NCBI GenBank assembly: GCA_013286765.1
Contig: JABDFB010000044.1
Location: forward strand, 1-17,202
Origin: Deltaproteobacteria bacterium
GTDB lineage: Bacteria; Bdellovibrionota; UBA1018
Reading direction: 5' to 3'
Length of the DNA: 17,202 nucleotides
Shown piece by piece: positions 7,386 to 15,527 of the stretch. Both the position numbers and the translations under genes were made by a program. Under the pieces are notes generated by a model. That model had not been told where the DNA came from, searched no databases, and saw only the letters and a program-made list of their open reading frames with translations. How positions within the stretch are numbered: the stretch's first letter is position 1; every line of letters begins with the position of its first letter.

Positions 7386-7997
7386 TTAGAGCTCCGATGC
7401 TGGGTTCTCGAGATCTGATCCCCCAGCGGCTGGCAGTCCGACGTTTCCTAACGGAAATGGTCGGATGCGAGTTAATCTCTTTAGGCCATTCTGGGCACCT
7501 GAGAATGCACTTTGAACCATTGCGATTCCATCATTAAACGCTTCAATTCTCTTGGTAAGCTTACTTGTAGGCATCGAAGATCTAGCGGAAGGTACAACCG
7601 ACGAATCAAAAATACTAGACATAGCCTGCAAACCGAAACTGTCGCTTCCGCTAGCAACTGAAGACGCTTCCGATGATGGCTGAATTTCTATTTCGCCTGC
7701 TGTTGAGCTCATGGCTATAATTGAATCTGGTGAAGATTGCGTCGCGGAGGCTGGAGATTGCGACTCGGAATTTTGTGTTTCCTTTTTATTTTCTTCTAAT
7801 CTAACGACATCATCCAAACCTGCCACTAGACCGTGCCTCAAAGCAATATAAAGAGGCTTCATTTCAACCATCTGAAGCGGACCCTTGTATCCACAAGTTT
7901 CGGCGGCTAATGCGGAAGAATCGATGGCGAGAACCCCTGCTAACACAGAAGCGGTCGCCAACATTAAAAAAACTAACAATCTTTTTCGATTATTCAT
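7386..7997 (-). CDS. exported Ser-rich protein of unknown function
   Basis: This 203-residue protein starts with a clear Sec signal peptide: basic MNNRKR, a hydrophobic core (7-24), and an Ala-x-Ala cleavage site near residues 29-32 (SALAAETC). A short ordered segment follows (about 35-68, CGYKGPLQMVEMKPLYIALR). A long Ser/Ala/Gln-rich low-complexity region (about 70-140) comes next, and then a basic region of mixed composition. There is no lipobox and no second membrane segment, so it is probably periplasmic or secreted. I recognise no family. ATG 7997 has TGGAG upstream and lies about 20 bases after the expected transcription start of a strong promoter (8026-8054). The next gene upstream also encodes an exported protein, but the promoter suggests separate transcription. 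Confidence 0.7.
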   Translation of the reverse strand: MNNRKRLLVFLMLATASVLAGVLAIDSSALAAETCGYKGPLQMVEMKPLYIALRHGLVAGLDDVVRLEENKKETQNSESQSPASATQSSPDSIIAMSSTAGEIEIQPSSEASSVASGSDSFGLQAMSSIFDSSVVPSARSSMPTSKLTKRIEAFNDGIAMVQSAFSGAQNGLKRLTRIRPFPLGNVGLPAAGGSDLENPASEL

Positions 7998-8025
7998 ACA
8001 CCTAAGATCTCCATTTCGAAGGCGA

Positions 8026-8054
8026 ATTATACTATAGTTGTGTAATTATGTAAA
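8026..8054 (-). promoter_or_regulatory. sigma-70 promoter of the exported-protein gene
   Basis: Read leftward, TTTACA (8054-8049) and a perfect TATAAT (8031-8026) are separated by exactly 17 bases. The resulting 5' leader would be about 20 bases before ATG 7997. This is the best consensus promoter in the window. The 125-base gap around it (7998-8122) holds no gene. Confidence 0.7.
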
Positions 8055-8122
8055 TTATTAAACTTTAGATAATCTCTTTTAGTTTGGAGGGTTTAAGAAA
8101 TATAAAGGCATAAGTAATGGAA

Positions 8123-9283
8123 TTAAAGGCCCGTTAGTTCTATAAAGACTCTGAAACCTCCTGGGATTTCACGAGCTATAGAATCATATACATAACTACC
8201 AACCACAATTGCTCCTATTGCCACTAGAAGAGGTGCAACACCTGTTGCGTGGTCGTAGCCCCACGGGAGTACCGGATATTGGACAATCTGTTTTTCCAGA
8301 TTTAAAACCCATTCCTCGACCGGAGTAACTTTAACTGCTTCGCTATCGGGAACACTACACCTCGAAATATCAGAATTAAAAACGCAGAGAGGATCGGCAG
8401 ATATTGAACCCTTCCTCTGTATTAATACACTGGTGATATTCTTGCCATTGATCGAACCTAGGGGACGTCCACCAGAAACGCTAGAAGACACTCTATACGT
8501 AAAGTACGCACCCACTCCCTCTAAAGAATCCATCTTCGATTGCTCGTTGGCACAGGAAGGTTCCTGGCAAAGCCCGGCTGGCAAATTCTTTCGCTGAGTC
8601 ACCACTAATGGTAATTCTTGATCCCCAAAAGCAAGTGTAACGCTATTTCCAGAATTCAATCCCGATACATAAAATTGTTGACGAGTTCCTAGCATTCTAT
8701 CTGCAGTAAATCCCCCTGTGCCTGGCACACTTTCTTGTGGACTATCATCGTAGAGATGCTTGATGTAGGACTCGTTGTGGCCATCGGGACAATACCGAGC
8801 ATTACAATGGAATCTTCCATAAACAAATTTGCAATTTAAATTTATCAACAACTTATCGTGTTGAACCCGTAACGAAGTAACACCTTGATTAAATTTTTCA
8901 AAATCTTTTGCAATAGTTTTTGTTGTGATCGACTTCCCTGTTTCTGAATCTCTCAATCTAATCTGACTTTCTGTTCTCAGATCTTCTATCTCAAATTTGA
9001 GAACGGTCCCAGGAATTGTACCCTCAGCATTGAAAGCGTTTCCGAGGATAATATCCTCTCCGATCATTGGGCTATTCTCGTAATTATAAGTAATCGTATA
9101 AACATTAAAAGTGTGAGAATCACCATCAACGGTATAAGCGTCTTTTACTGGTCTACAGGCTTCGTCAAACATAAACTTGCGGTGACAGGTTGAATAAAAA
9201 CCATCCGAATTTCCTGCAAAACTCAATTCGCATAGGATGAAAAGAAGAAGATATAAAAAATTAAACTTAACTATTTTACTCAT
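8123..9283 (-). CDS. exported cysteine-containing protein with C-terminal membrane segment
   Basis: From the second ATG this is 386 residues: a signal peptide (MSKIVKFNFLYLLLFILCEL, cleavage likely near SFAG), a large extracytoplasmic part, and a C-terminal hydrophobic helix (about 350-366, PLLVAIGAIVVGSYVY) with a short tail. The body has cysteines in pairs (C33/C43, CKFVYGRFHCNARYC, CQEPSC, CVFNSDISRC), which suggests disulfides in the periplasm or outside. The frame is open ten codons further upstream (ATG 9313), but those residues would put charged sequence ahead of the signal core. Neither start has a good ribosome-binding site. The gene is AT-richer than the metabolic genes around it. 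I recognise no family; an anchored surface or periplasmic protein is the most that can be said. Confidence 0.65.
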   Translation of the reverse strand: MSKIVKFNFLYLLLFILCELSFAGNSDGFYSTCHRKFMFDEACRPVKDAYTVDGDSHTFNVYTITYNYENSPMIGEDIILGNAFNAEGTIPGTVLKFEIEDLRTESQIRLRDSETGKSITTKTIAKDFEKFNQGVTSLRVQHDKLLINLNCKFVYGRFHCNARYCPDGHNESYIKHLYDDSPQESVPGTGGFTADRMLGTRQQFYVSGLNSGNSVTLAFGDQELPLVVTQRKNLPAGLCQEPSCANEQSKMDSLEGVGAYFTYRVSSSVSGGRPLGSINGKNITSVLIQRKGSISADPLCVFNSDISRCSVPDSEAVKVTPVEEWVLNLEKQIVQYPVLPWGYDHATGVAPLLVAIGAIVVGSYVYDSIAREIPGGFRVFIELTGL

Positions 9284-9325
9284 ATTATTTCTAACTTTTA
9301 TATAGCACGACATTAGAAATAATCG

Positions 9326-9353
9326 ACTATTTTCCCTAAGTACTATTTTCCCT
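9326..9353. repeat. 12-bp direct repeat upstream of the exported-protein gene
   Basis: ACTATTTTCCCT occurs at 9326-9337 and again at 9342-9353, a 16-base period. It lies in the 158-base divergent spacer between the exported-protein gene (start 9283) and the ATPase gene (start 9442). A regulator-binding site is possible. Confidence 0.45.
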
Positions 9354-9389
9354 CTGTAATCAGTGAATTAAGCTAAGAATTATCCTTAA

Positions 9390-9419
9390 CAGACAACAAG
9401 CCTATTGATTTTTTATATT
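9390..9419 (+). promoter_or_regulatory. weak candidate promoter of the ATPase gene
   Basis: CAGACA (9390-9395) and TATATT (9414-9419) are 18 bases apart and would give a leader of about 16 bases before ATG 9442. The -35 match is poor, and the AT-rich surroundings make chance boxes likely. Confidence 0.25.
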
Positions 9420-9441
9420 TTTTGAATTATCGTCAATTTAA

Positions 9442-10767
9442 ATGAAGATTTTTCTAAATCAAAATAAACATAATAATTTCAATGAGTTATTGCAGGATAA
9501 TGCCATTCAACAAGCCAAATTAGTATGGGGAGATGGAATGCTGTACGAAAGATCATTAATTGATTTGAGGATTTTTCAAACACCGTTCGGCTCGATATCT
9601 TTGCTATACGGACCGCGTCAAATTGGAAAAACTGCAACTCTAAAACTTTACCTTTCGCAGGTGAAAGATAGTGGAGTACTTATATTCACGGATTGCTCAG
9701 TGATTCTGAATCGCGCTGATTTGTATAATCACCTCTCTCTCCTTATCCCTTCAAAAGAAACGAATTGTACGATTGTTCTGGATGAAGTCCAAAGCGTGGA
9801 AGACTGGCATCTCGCATTGAGAGCGCTGTACGGCGAAGGAAAATTAAATCATTGTCGCGTATGGTGTACGGGAAGTGAAGCTAAGTATCTATTAGAAAGC
9901 GGTGAAAGACTACCGGGGCGAAAGGGCGAAGGAAAAACCGTATTTGCCCGACCATGGAGCTTTCGCGAATACATGGATTTCTTTCATCCTGAAAAAGTAG
10001 CTTCTTTTAAAACGATCGATTTTCAAACTATAAATCAAAATTGGATAAAACAGCAAAGTGTAGATTGGGAAACTGAATGGACTCAATACTGTCGCTCCGG
10101 TGGATTTCCAAGACCTCTTGCAGAACTTCATACGAAAAATGAAATTTCGGATTCTACTTTTCATATCTATAAGGACTGGATTCTCGGGACATGGTCCAAG
10201 CTGAGAACCTCAGAAGCTAGTCTTATTAGCCTCTCACGCAGACTAACAGACACACTCAATTCCAGAGTGAGTATGGAAAGCCTTAAAAAAGGAACAGATA
10301 TTCTCAGTCCAAATACTGTTAAAACCTTAATCGATATGCAAGAAGACCATTTTTCTATTCATATCTTAAAACGATTCGACATAGACCTGGATCGTCACTT
10401 GCCAGCTAAACAAAAGAAAATATATCCCATCGATCCAGGAATCGCGCGAGTCTGGGGAAGTATTGGGAATAGCATTACACGACTTTGTGATCGAACGACT
10501 CCTCCCCTACCTTTGAATGAATGCGCCTTTTTTACCCAACTGCTGAGGCATGATCCGGAAATCAAACTTGGCTATATTTACAGTGAAAAAACTCAATCAG
10601 AAATCGATTTTTACTTTCAAGGCTGCGCCTTTGAATTAAAATCACGCGGAAAACCCACACCCAATCAGGTTAAGCTTTTGAAAGAAGCTCCGAGTGCATT
10701 CGTATTGAATGAAGATCAAATTCCAATCATGGCCTATCTGATCGGCGAAGCGAGAATCCATGCCTAA
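9442..10767 (+). CDS. AAA ATPase with DUF4143-like C-terminal domain
   Basis: This 441-residue protein has the layout of the AAA_14/DUF4143 family of predicted ATPases. It shows Walker A GPRQIGKT (57-64), Walker B IVLDEVQ (111-117), a sensor-like CTGSEAKYL (142-150), the family LPGRKGEG (157-164) and the WSFREYMDFF segment (172-181). The C-terminal part includes KKIYPIDPGIARVWG and ends with a nuclease-like pattern, D389 in SEIDFYF and E398/K400 in FELKSRGKPT, as in PD-(D/E)xK folds. Function in this family is unsettled; members often sit alone in accessory DNA. No Shine-Dalgarno sequence is visible before ATG 9442, and the gene is AT-richer than the lipoate cluster beside it, which suggests horizontal acquisition. 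Its TAA (10765-10767) overlaps the TAG of lipB tail to tail. No signal peptide, so cytoplasmic. Confidence 0.85.
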   Translation: MKIFLNQNKHNNFNELLQDNAIQQAKLVWGDGMLYERSLIDLRIFQTPFGSISLLYGPRQIGKTATLKLYLSQVKDSGVLIFTDCSVILNRADLYNHLSLLIPSKETNCTIVLDEVQSVEDWHLALRALYGEGKLNHCRVWCTGSEAKYLLESGERLPGRKGEGKTVFARPWSFREYMDFFHPEKVASFKTIDFQTINQNWIKQQSVDWETEWTQYCRSGGFPRPLAELHTKNEISDSTFHIYKDWILGTWSKLRTSEASLISLSRRLTDTLNSRVSMESLKKGTDILSPNTVKTLIDMQEDHFSIHILKRFDIDLDRHLPAKQKKIYPIDPGIARVWGSIGNSITRLCDRTTPPLPLNECAFFTQLLRHDPEIKLGYIYSEKTQSEIDFYFQGCAFELKSRGKPTPNQVKLLKEAPSAFVLNEDQIPIMAYLIGEARIHA

Positions 10768-11564
10768 GGGCTTTGCATCTGAATTCTTCGGACGAGCCTT
10801 TGCTCGAAATCTGCTCTCCAATTTTCGGGCTGCGTCACTAACTCATCCATTTTCGTCATAACTTCCGGCGCAAATCCGCACGGTGAAATAAGAAAAAATG
10901 GCTTCAGATCATTCGTACAGTTAATCGCAATACCGTGATAGGTCACCCATTTCCGCACGGCGATTCCGATGGAAGCGATTTTCTTATCACCGATCCAAAC
11001 ACCGGTGGCGTTCGGTCGCGTTTCTGCACTCAGACCTCGCTCCGCTAATTCAGCTATGATCAAAGATTCTAAAGTCCGCAAAAACCCGCCGATGTCGTGA
11101 TTTGGACCAAAACCTTTTCCATCGAGTTTACATATCGGATAGATAACTAGCTGGCCTGGACCGTGGTAAGTCAAATCGCCACCGCGTTCGGACTCGACAA
11201 AATCCATCCCTTCCGGAATCAACGGTGGTGCTGGCATATGGCGCGGTCGAGGCTCGCCCGTAAACTGCAGGCCACGCCCCCGAGTAATCACTGGCGTATG
11301 CTCGAGAAATAAGATCGTGTCTGGAATCAAGTCATGCGCGCGCAATTCGACTAATTTGAGCTGGAGTTCCTGGGCTTCTTTGTAGGGTACTAAACCGTTG
11401 AGAGAAATAAACCTGATAGGAGGAACTTCAACAGACCGGGCCAGGAGTTTATTTACCAGACCAGCTGTAGGGCCTGCACTTCCTGCGTTTGGTCCGGTGA
11501 ATAAGCTCCTGGCCTGGTCTAGTGACATGTGCCCCACATTTTCGGTGGGACGGTTTTCACTCAC
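10764..11564 (-). CDS. lipB: octanoyltransferase LipB with unusual N-terminal extension
   Basis: LipB moves octanoate from acyl carrier protein onto the lipoyl lysine of E2-type domains, the first step of lipoate synthesis. Family motifs are clear: RGGDLTYHGPGQLVIYP (127-143), the catalytic lysine K195 in GDKKIASIG, and the catalytic cysteine C229 in SPCG. The recognisable LipB fold starts near residue 49 (PPIRFISLNGLVPYKEAQ). The 48 residues before it are unusual, and residues 15-44 are encoded by an 88-bp inverted repeat (11433-11520). The start is GTG 11564, with AAGGA 8 bases upstream inside the end of lpdA; GTGA overlaps the lpdA stop. An in-frame ATG at residue 13 has no better site, and no start codon exists between the repeat and the LipB fold, so the extension must be translated. 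Total 266 residues against roughly 210-230 usual. Confidence 0.93.
   Translation of the reverse strand: MSENRPTENVGHMSLDQARSLFTGPNAGSAGPTAGLVNKLLARSVEVPPIRFISLNGLVPYKEAQELQLKLVELRAHDLIPDTILFLEHTPVITRGRGLQFTGEPRPRHMPAPPLIPEGMDFVESERGGDLTYHGPGQLVIYPICKLDGKGFGPNHDIGGFLRTLESLIIAELAERGLSAETRPNATGVWIGDKKIASIGIAVRKWVTYHGIAINCTNDLKPFFLISPCGFAPEVMTKMDELVTQPENWRADFEQRLVRRIQMQSP
11433..11520. repeat. 88-bp inverted repeat inside lipB coding sequence
   Basis: Arms 11433-11462 and 11491-11520 are 30 bases each, pair at 26 positions, and all four differences are transitions. The spacer is 28 bases. Both strands are open: the lipB strand reads ARSLFTGP...VNKLLARS, and the opposite strand reads ARSLFTRP...VNKLLAWS. 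It begins and ends within lipB codons 15-44 and keeps the frame. Confidence 0.85.
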
Positions 11565-12976
11565 CGCGCTTTTCCTTGAAAAATATGCACCGCATGTCCT
11601 AAAGTCGCTTCAGCTGCTTCCATTAGAGTTTCAGGTAGAGTCGGATGCGGGTGTACAGTCAGAGCCACATCTTCCACGTCTGCCCCCATTTCCAGGGCCA
11701 GGGCTGCTTCCGAAATTAGGTTCGATGCTTCGGCACCAACGATATGAACACCTAAGAGTTTGCCTGTTTTTCCGTCGCCGATCATTTTTACAAATCCGTC
11801 AGGCTCACCGACCGAAAGGGCCCTTCCATTAGCGGCATAAGGAAATTTGCCGACTTTGACGTCGAAGCCTTTAGCTTTTGCTTCACTCTCCGAGAGACCA
11901 ACGGTGGCAATTTCTGGGTCGGTGAAAATTACTGCAGGCATAGCAACCACGTCGTAAATAGTTTTCTTCCCGGCGATAGCTTCAGCGGCGACTAAGCCCT
12001 CTTTCGAGCCTTTATGCGCTAGTAAAGGCTGGCCAGCGATATCACCGATGGCATAAATATGCGACACAGCAGTTCTTCTTTGTGCATCGACCGCTAAGAA
12101 GCCCTTCGCGTCGGTTTTTAATCCGGCAGCTTCGAGGCCCAAACCCTGCGAACTGGGAGAACGTCCGATTGTCACAAGGACTTTTTCGGCATCGATTTTC
12201 TCGGTCTTTTCGGAATTTGCAGGAGCAACGGTCACTTCGACCGAGTCCTTGCTCTTTTTGCAGCCCTTGACGAAAGTATTTAGGAGAACCTTAACGCCCA
12301 TCTTTTCTAACTTCTTTGCAACGACACGGGTGAGTTCAGGATCTACCCCCGCGAGAAGCCCGCCCGTAGCTTCGACGACCGTAACTTTGGTCCCCATTTT
12401 TGCGTAGAACATTCCCAACTCGAGTCCGATGTAACCACCACCGATACACAGCATCGATTTAGGCTTCTGCTGAAGGCTCAACGCACCAGTACTATCTAAG
12501 ATTTGTTTTTGATCAACGTCAAAGCCTTTGAGCGCAGTTGGAACCGATCCGGTTGCAATGACACATTGATTAAATGTAAGACTCTGGGTGCCAGAACTTG
12601 TCTTGACGTCGAGGCTCTTAGAACCTGTAAATCGCGCATCACCTGCAATTACAGTACAACCGTTTGCTTTGAGTAGTGTCGCCACACCGCCTGTCAGTTT
12701 GGTAACGACGGATTCCTTCCACTTGATGAGTTTTGCGAAATTGACTTTGACACCCTGAACTTCAAATCCCATATCCTCGGCATGAGTCATTCTTTCGTAG
12801 AGACCGCCTGCATAAATCAATGCTTTCGACGGTATGCAACCTCTATTTAAGCAAACGCCGCCTAGCTCGGCCCGATCGATCACGGTGACTTTCTTGCCAA
12901 GTTGCGCGAGTCGAATCGCACAAACATATCCGGCAACGCCAGCACCAATGACAACAACATCTGTTTGAGTAGCCAT
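11561..12976 (-). CDS. lpdA: dihydrolipoamide dehydrogenase (E3)
   Basis: E3 reoxidises the dihydrolipoyl groups of 2-oxoacid dehydrogenase complexes with NAD+, as an FAD-containing homodimer. The 471-residue protein is of family length. It has the FAD-binding GAGVAG (11-16), the redox-active disulfide C42/C47 in GGVCLNRGCIPSKALI, the NAD-binding GGGYIG (179-184), the second FAD motif YAIGDIAG, and the C-terminal active-site HPHPTLPE (442-449; H444 and E449). Its ATG at 12976 follows the E2 stop by 22 bases with AGGA upstream. Its TGA overlaps the lipB GTG by four bases, so translation of the two is probably coupled. It may serve other complexes (2-oxoglutarate, branched-chain, glycine cleavage) if this is the only E3 in the genome. 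Confidence 0.96.
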   Translation of the reverse strand: MATQTDVVVIGAGVAGYVCAIRLAQLGKKVTVIDRAELGGVCLNRGCIPSKALIYAGGLYERMTHAEDMGFEVQGVKVNFAKLIKWKESVVTKLTGGVATLLKANGCTVIAGDARFTGSKSLDVKTSSGTQSLTFNQCVIATGSVPTALKGFDVDQKQILDSTGALSLQQKPKSMLCIGGGYIGLELGMFYAKMGTKVTVVEATGGLLAGVDPELTRVVAKKLEKMGVKVLLNTFVKGCKKSKDSVEVTVAPANSEKTEKIDAEKVLVTIGRSPSSQGLGLEAAGLKTDAKGFLAVDAQRRTAVSHIYAIGDIAGQPLLAHKGSKEGLVAAEAIAGKKTIYDVVAMPAVIFTDPEIATVGLSESEAKAKGFDVKVGKFPYAANGRALSVGEPDGFVKMIGDGKTGKLLGVHIVGAEASNLISEAALALEMGADVEDVALTVHPHPTLPETLMEAAEATLGHAVHIFQGKAR

Positions 12977-12998
12977 ATTTATACACGTCCTAACACGG

Positions 12999-14294
12999 TT
13001 AAATAGTCTCTAGTAAGAGAAGATTCGGGTTCTCAATATATTTGATGAACTCTTTCATGAATTCAGCCCCTACCGCACCGTCCACAATGCGATGATCGAG
13101 AGAAATTGAAAAATAGGTCCAATCACGGATAACGATTTCTTCACGCCCCTGGACGGCCTTGACAACAGGTTTGCGGAAGATTTTGTTGAAGCCAAGAATC
13201 GCTACTTCGGGGTAATTGATTACTGGAGTAGCGAAGAGTCCCCCGATAGAGCCTGCATTGGTCAATGTAATCGTTCCCCCTTGAAAATCTTCCAAGGTAA
13301 GCTTCTTCTGGCGTGCACGATCGACTAGTTCTTGAATTTCCTTCGCCAAGTGCAGGATCGGTTTGTTTGCGACATCTTTTACCACTGGCGCCGTGAGTCC
13401 ATCCTCAGTTTGGATCGAGAGTCCAATATTATAGGAATATTTATAAATGATTTCGCCTTTTTCGTCGTCGACGTTGGAATTCAGAGACGGGAATTGTCGC
13501 AATGCCGCAACCATCGCTTTCATGATAAAAGGCAGGTACGTTACTTTGATTCCCTGTTTTGCGCCAATTTCCTTAGCGCTGTTTCGGAGGGACACAAGTT
13601 CTGTTGCATCTGCCTCTTCGACGTACGTAAAATGCGCCGCTCTGTCCTTGGAAAGTCGCATTTTTTCAGCGATTTTCTTTCGCAGGCCGCGAATAGGAAC
13701 ATGTTCCTCGCCACCAGTCGGATAAGCTTTTCTGGTCACCGGTGAGGGAGCGCCCGCGGCTACAGCGCCAGCGCCCGATTTCAAATCTTCTTTCATGACC
13801 CGACCTCCGGGTCCTGTACCTCGAATTTGATTGACGTCGACGCCCATTTCTCGTGCCATACGACGCGCGGCAGGAGCAGCCAAAACACGTCCGACTTCGG
13901 GAGAGGAAGCGCCCATCGCTGCACTAGACTGAGACACTGATGGCGCAGCCGCAGATGCCGAAACGGGTGACGCGGCAGTTTTAGGTGCAGAAGATTGTGT
14001 CGGGGGTGCAGCATGTGCTGTAGCGCTAGCACCAGCGCCTGTGCTGGCACCAGCACTCGCTCCGGCGCCTTCAAATGAGAGCATCAGCTGTCCGACCTTT
14101 ACGACTTCGCCTTCTTTTACATGGAGTTCCGCGACCTTACCCTGGAAAGCGGAAGGAATTTCTACAGTAGCTTTGTCGGTCATGATTTCGCAAAGCGGCT
14201 GATCGTATTTGACCTGATCGCCCGACTTCACTTTCCATTTCACCAGTTCGCCTTCATGAACGCCTTCGCCTAATTCGGGTAATTTAAACTGCAT
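12999..14294 (-). CDS. dihydrolipoamide acyltransferase (E2)
   Basis: E2 is the core of a 2-oxoacid dehydrogenase complex and carries acyl groups on lipoyl-lysine. Domain order in 431 residues: one lipoyl domain (1-75, lipoyl lysine K41 in MTDKATVEI); an Ala/Ser/Gly-rich flexible linker (about 76-133); a peripheral subunit-binding domain (135-171, [18 protein letters not shown] then [13 protein letters not shown]); a second short linker; and the acyltransferase domain (198-431) with catalytic H401 and D405 in SLDHRIVDG. One lipoyl domain plus this length fits pyruvate or branched-chain E2, and the two cannot be separated here, so no symbol is given. The ATG at 14294 lies 11 bases inside the end of lipA, with GGAG 8 bases upstream. 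The neighbours lipA, lpdA and lipB make a lipoylation and oxidation unit, but no E1 gene is in the window. Confidence 0.94.
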   Translation of the reverse strand: MQFKLPELGEGVHEGELVKWKVKSGDQVKYDQPLCEIMTDKATVEIPSAFQGKVAELHVKEGEVVKVGQLMLSFEGAGASAGASTGAGASATAHAAPPTQSSAPKTAASPVSASAAAPSVSQSSAAMGASSPEVGRVLAAPAARRMAREMGVDVNQIRGTGPGGRVMKEDLKSGAGAVAAGAPSPVTRKAYPTGGEEHVPIRGLRKKIAEKMRLSKDRAAHFTYVEEADATELVSLRNSAKEIGAKQGIKVTYLPFIMKAMVAALRQFPSLNSNVDDEKGEIIYKYSYNIGLSIQTEDGLTAPVVKDVANKPILHLAKEIQELVDRARQKKLTLEDFQGGTITLTNAGSIGGLFATPVINYPEVAILGFNKIFRKPVVKAVQGREEIVIRDWTYFSISLDHRIVDGAVGAEFMKEFIKYIENPNLLLLETI

Positions 14295-15285
14295 TTTCTG
14301 CTCTCCGTTTCTCGATCATTCCTTTTACAAATAATTCCCCAGCCCGATAACTCGATCTCACCATCGGCCCCGACGCGACATAGAGGAACCCTTTTGATTT
14401 CGCACCTTCTTCTAATCTTCCAAACTCTTCCGGGGTCAAATAACGTTCTACTGGCAAGTGCTGCATTGAGGGCCGCAAATACTGTCCCAAAGTCAAAATA
14501 TCTACTTGATACTCGCGAAGGTCTTCAAAAGCTCCATTGAGTTCAGATTCCTCTTCGCCTAATCCCAACATAATCGAGCTCTTTGTATAGAGCACGCTTT
14601 TCTTTGTTTCAGCAGCATACGTTTTTGCCGCTCTCAATGTTGCCAATGATTGAAAATACCCGGCACGCGGGTCCCTTACTCGATACTGAAGTCTCGATAC
14701 GGTTTCAATATTATGAGCATAAACATCGAGTCCAGAATCGACAATCGTTTGAACCGCTTCTATATCGCCGCGAAAATCTGGAACAAGAGCTTCAACGATA
14801 ATGTCTTTGTCTAACCGTTTAATCTCACGAATAGTGGTAGCGAAATGACCAGCCCCCCCGTCTTTGAGATCATCGCGATCGACGGAAGTAAGAACGACAT
14901 AGTGTAATCCGAGTTGCGCGATACCATTTGCAACATGAAAAGGCTCGTCCGGATCCAGTGCAGGCGGAATTCGAGCCGTCTTTATCGCACAAAATCGACA
15001 TGCCCGTGTACAGGTATCTCCGCCAAGCATAATCGTGGCTGTTCCAGTGGCCCAGCACTCTGCCACATTGGGGCAATGGGCCTCTTCACAAACAGTGTGT
15101 AAATTGAGTTGGCGCAGCAGGGTTTTAATAGTGAGATAATTTTCCCCTGCCGGTGGTCGAATTCTTAACCAATCTGGTTTTCTTGAGGGAGCGATTTCAG
15201 AGGCTTTAGATGGCGAGAGAGGCCGTTCCACTTTTGGAATATGACGCACTGCATCTATAACCGGTAACTCCAGGAAAATGGCCAT
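14284..15285 (-). CDS. lipA: lipoyl synthase
   Basis: LipA is a radical-SAM enzyme that inserts two sulfur atoms into protein-bound octanoate to make lipoate. The 333-residue protein has the auxiliary cluster motif C66/C71/C77 ([12 protein letters not shown]) and the radical-SAM motif C92/C96/C99 (CTRACRFC). The family blocks [17 protein letters not shown] and [14 protein letters not shown], and the C-terminal VRSSY with the conserved serine, are present. The auxiliary cluster is sacrificed as sulfur source in known enzymes, so resupply by a carrier is relevant, and an Mrp gene lies about 8 kb away. It is the first gene of the leftward cluster. ATG 15285 is preceded by AGG 9 bases upstream. 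The N-terminal 40 residues are variable in this family. Confidence 0.96.
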   Translation of the reverse strand: MAIFLELPVIDAVRHIPKVERPLSPSKASEIAPSRKPDWLRIRPPAGENYLTIKTLLRQLNLHTVCEEAHCPNVAECWATGTATIMLGGDTCTRACRFCAIKTARIPPALDPDEPFHVANGIAQLGLHYVVLTSVDRDDLKDGGAGHFATTIREIKRLDKDIIVEALVPDFRGDIEAVQTIVDSGLDVYAHNIETVSRLQYRVRDPRAGYFQSLATLRAAKTYAAETKKSVLYTKSSIMLGLGEEESELNGAFEDLREYQVDILTLGQYLRPSMQHLPVERYLTPEEFGRLEEGAKSKGFLYVASGPMVRSSYRAGELFVKGMIEKRRAENAV

Positions 15286-15349
15286 GATTTAAACCTAATC
15301 CTATACGCGCGAGACCTAAATACTCAGAAAGAAACGCTTGTAACGTACA

Positions 15350-15378
15350 TATATAGTTATACAGGGCATTCTAATCAA
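15350..15378 (-). promoter_or_regulatory. candidate promoter of the lipA cluster
   Basis: Read leftward, TTGATT (15378-15373) and TATATA (15355-15350) are 17 bases apart and would give a leader of roughly 57 bases before the lipA ATG. Each box has four of six consensus bases. The position between lipA and the divergent TadG-like gene fits. Confidence 0.4.
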
Positions 15379-15412
15379 GGAAAACATCAGACTGGCATTT
15401 TTTCTGCAGAAT

Positions 15413-15486
15413 AGCCGATGTCCGCAGGAAGCGGCTCATACTACTCCTCTCTCTCAGAGCCCTCTGGAACATACCAGAGGGCTTTT
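15413..15486 (+). ncRNA. candidate small RNA or leader: hairpin plus terminator
   Basis: This intergenic stretch holds AGCCG/CGGCT (15413-15417 with 15432-15436), which could alternatively fold as CCGC/GCGG with AGGAA in the loop. It is followed by the terminator at 15458-15486. There is no plus-strand gene upstream (lipA is on the other strand), so the terminator needs its own transcript: a short RNA, or an attenuating leader of the TadG-like gene starting 42 bases later. I see no convincing plus-strand promoter. The rest of the 242-base gap (15286-15527) holds the lipA promoter candidate and nothing else. Confidence 0.35.
15458..15486 (+). terminator. intrinsic terminator without an upstream gene
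   Basis: AGCCCTCTGG (15458-15467) pairs perfectly with 15474-15483 around the loop AACATA, followed by TTTT. The other strand lacks a T run after the stem, so it works rightward. Confidence 0.8.
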
Positions 15487-15527
15487 CATTTGGACAGGTC
15501 GCCTACTGTTTGACAAAATAGATTGAG

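Noticed and set aside
11398..11832. 144-codon plus-strand ORF opposite lipB and lpdA
   Set aside because: It is antisense to two strong genes, and its similarity to the LipB extension follows from the inverted repeat.
13960..14080. Repetitive DNA in the E2 gene
   Set aside because: It encodes the normal Ala/Ser/Gly-rich flexible linker between lipoyl and subunit-binding domains, not a separate repeat element.
15419..15514. 31-codon ORF MSAGSGSYYSSLSEPSG... over the orphan terminator
   Set aside because: It has no ribosome-binding site and spans the terminator hairpin, so translation is unlikely.
15510..15515. Perfect TTGACA before the TadG-like gene
   Set aside because: A -10 box at the right distance would fall inside the coding sequence, and no suitable one is present.
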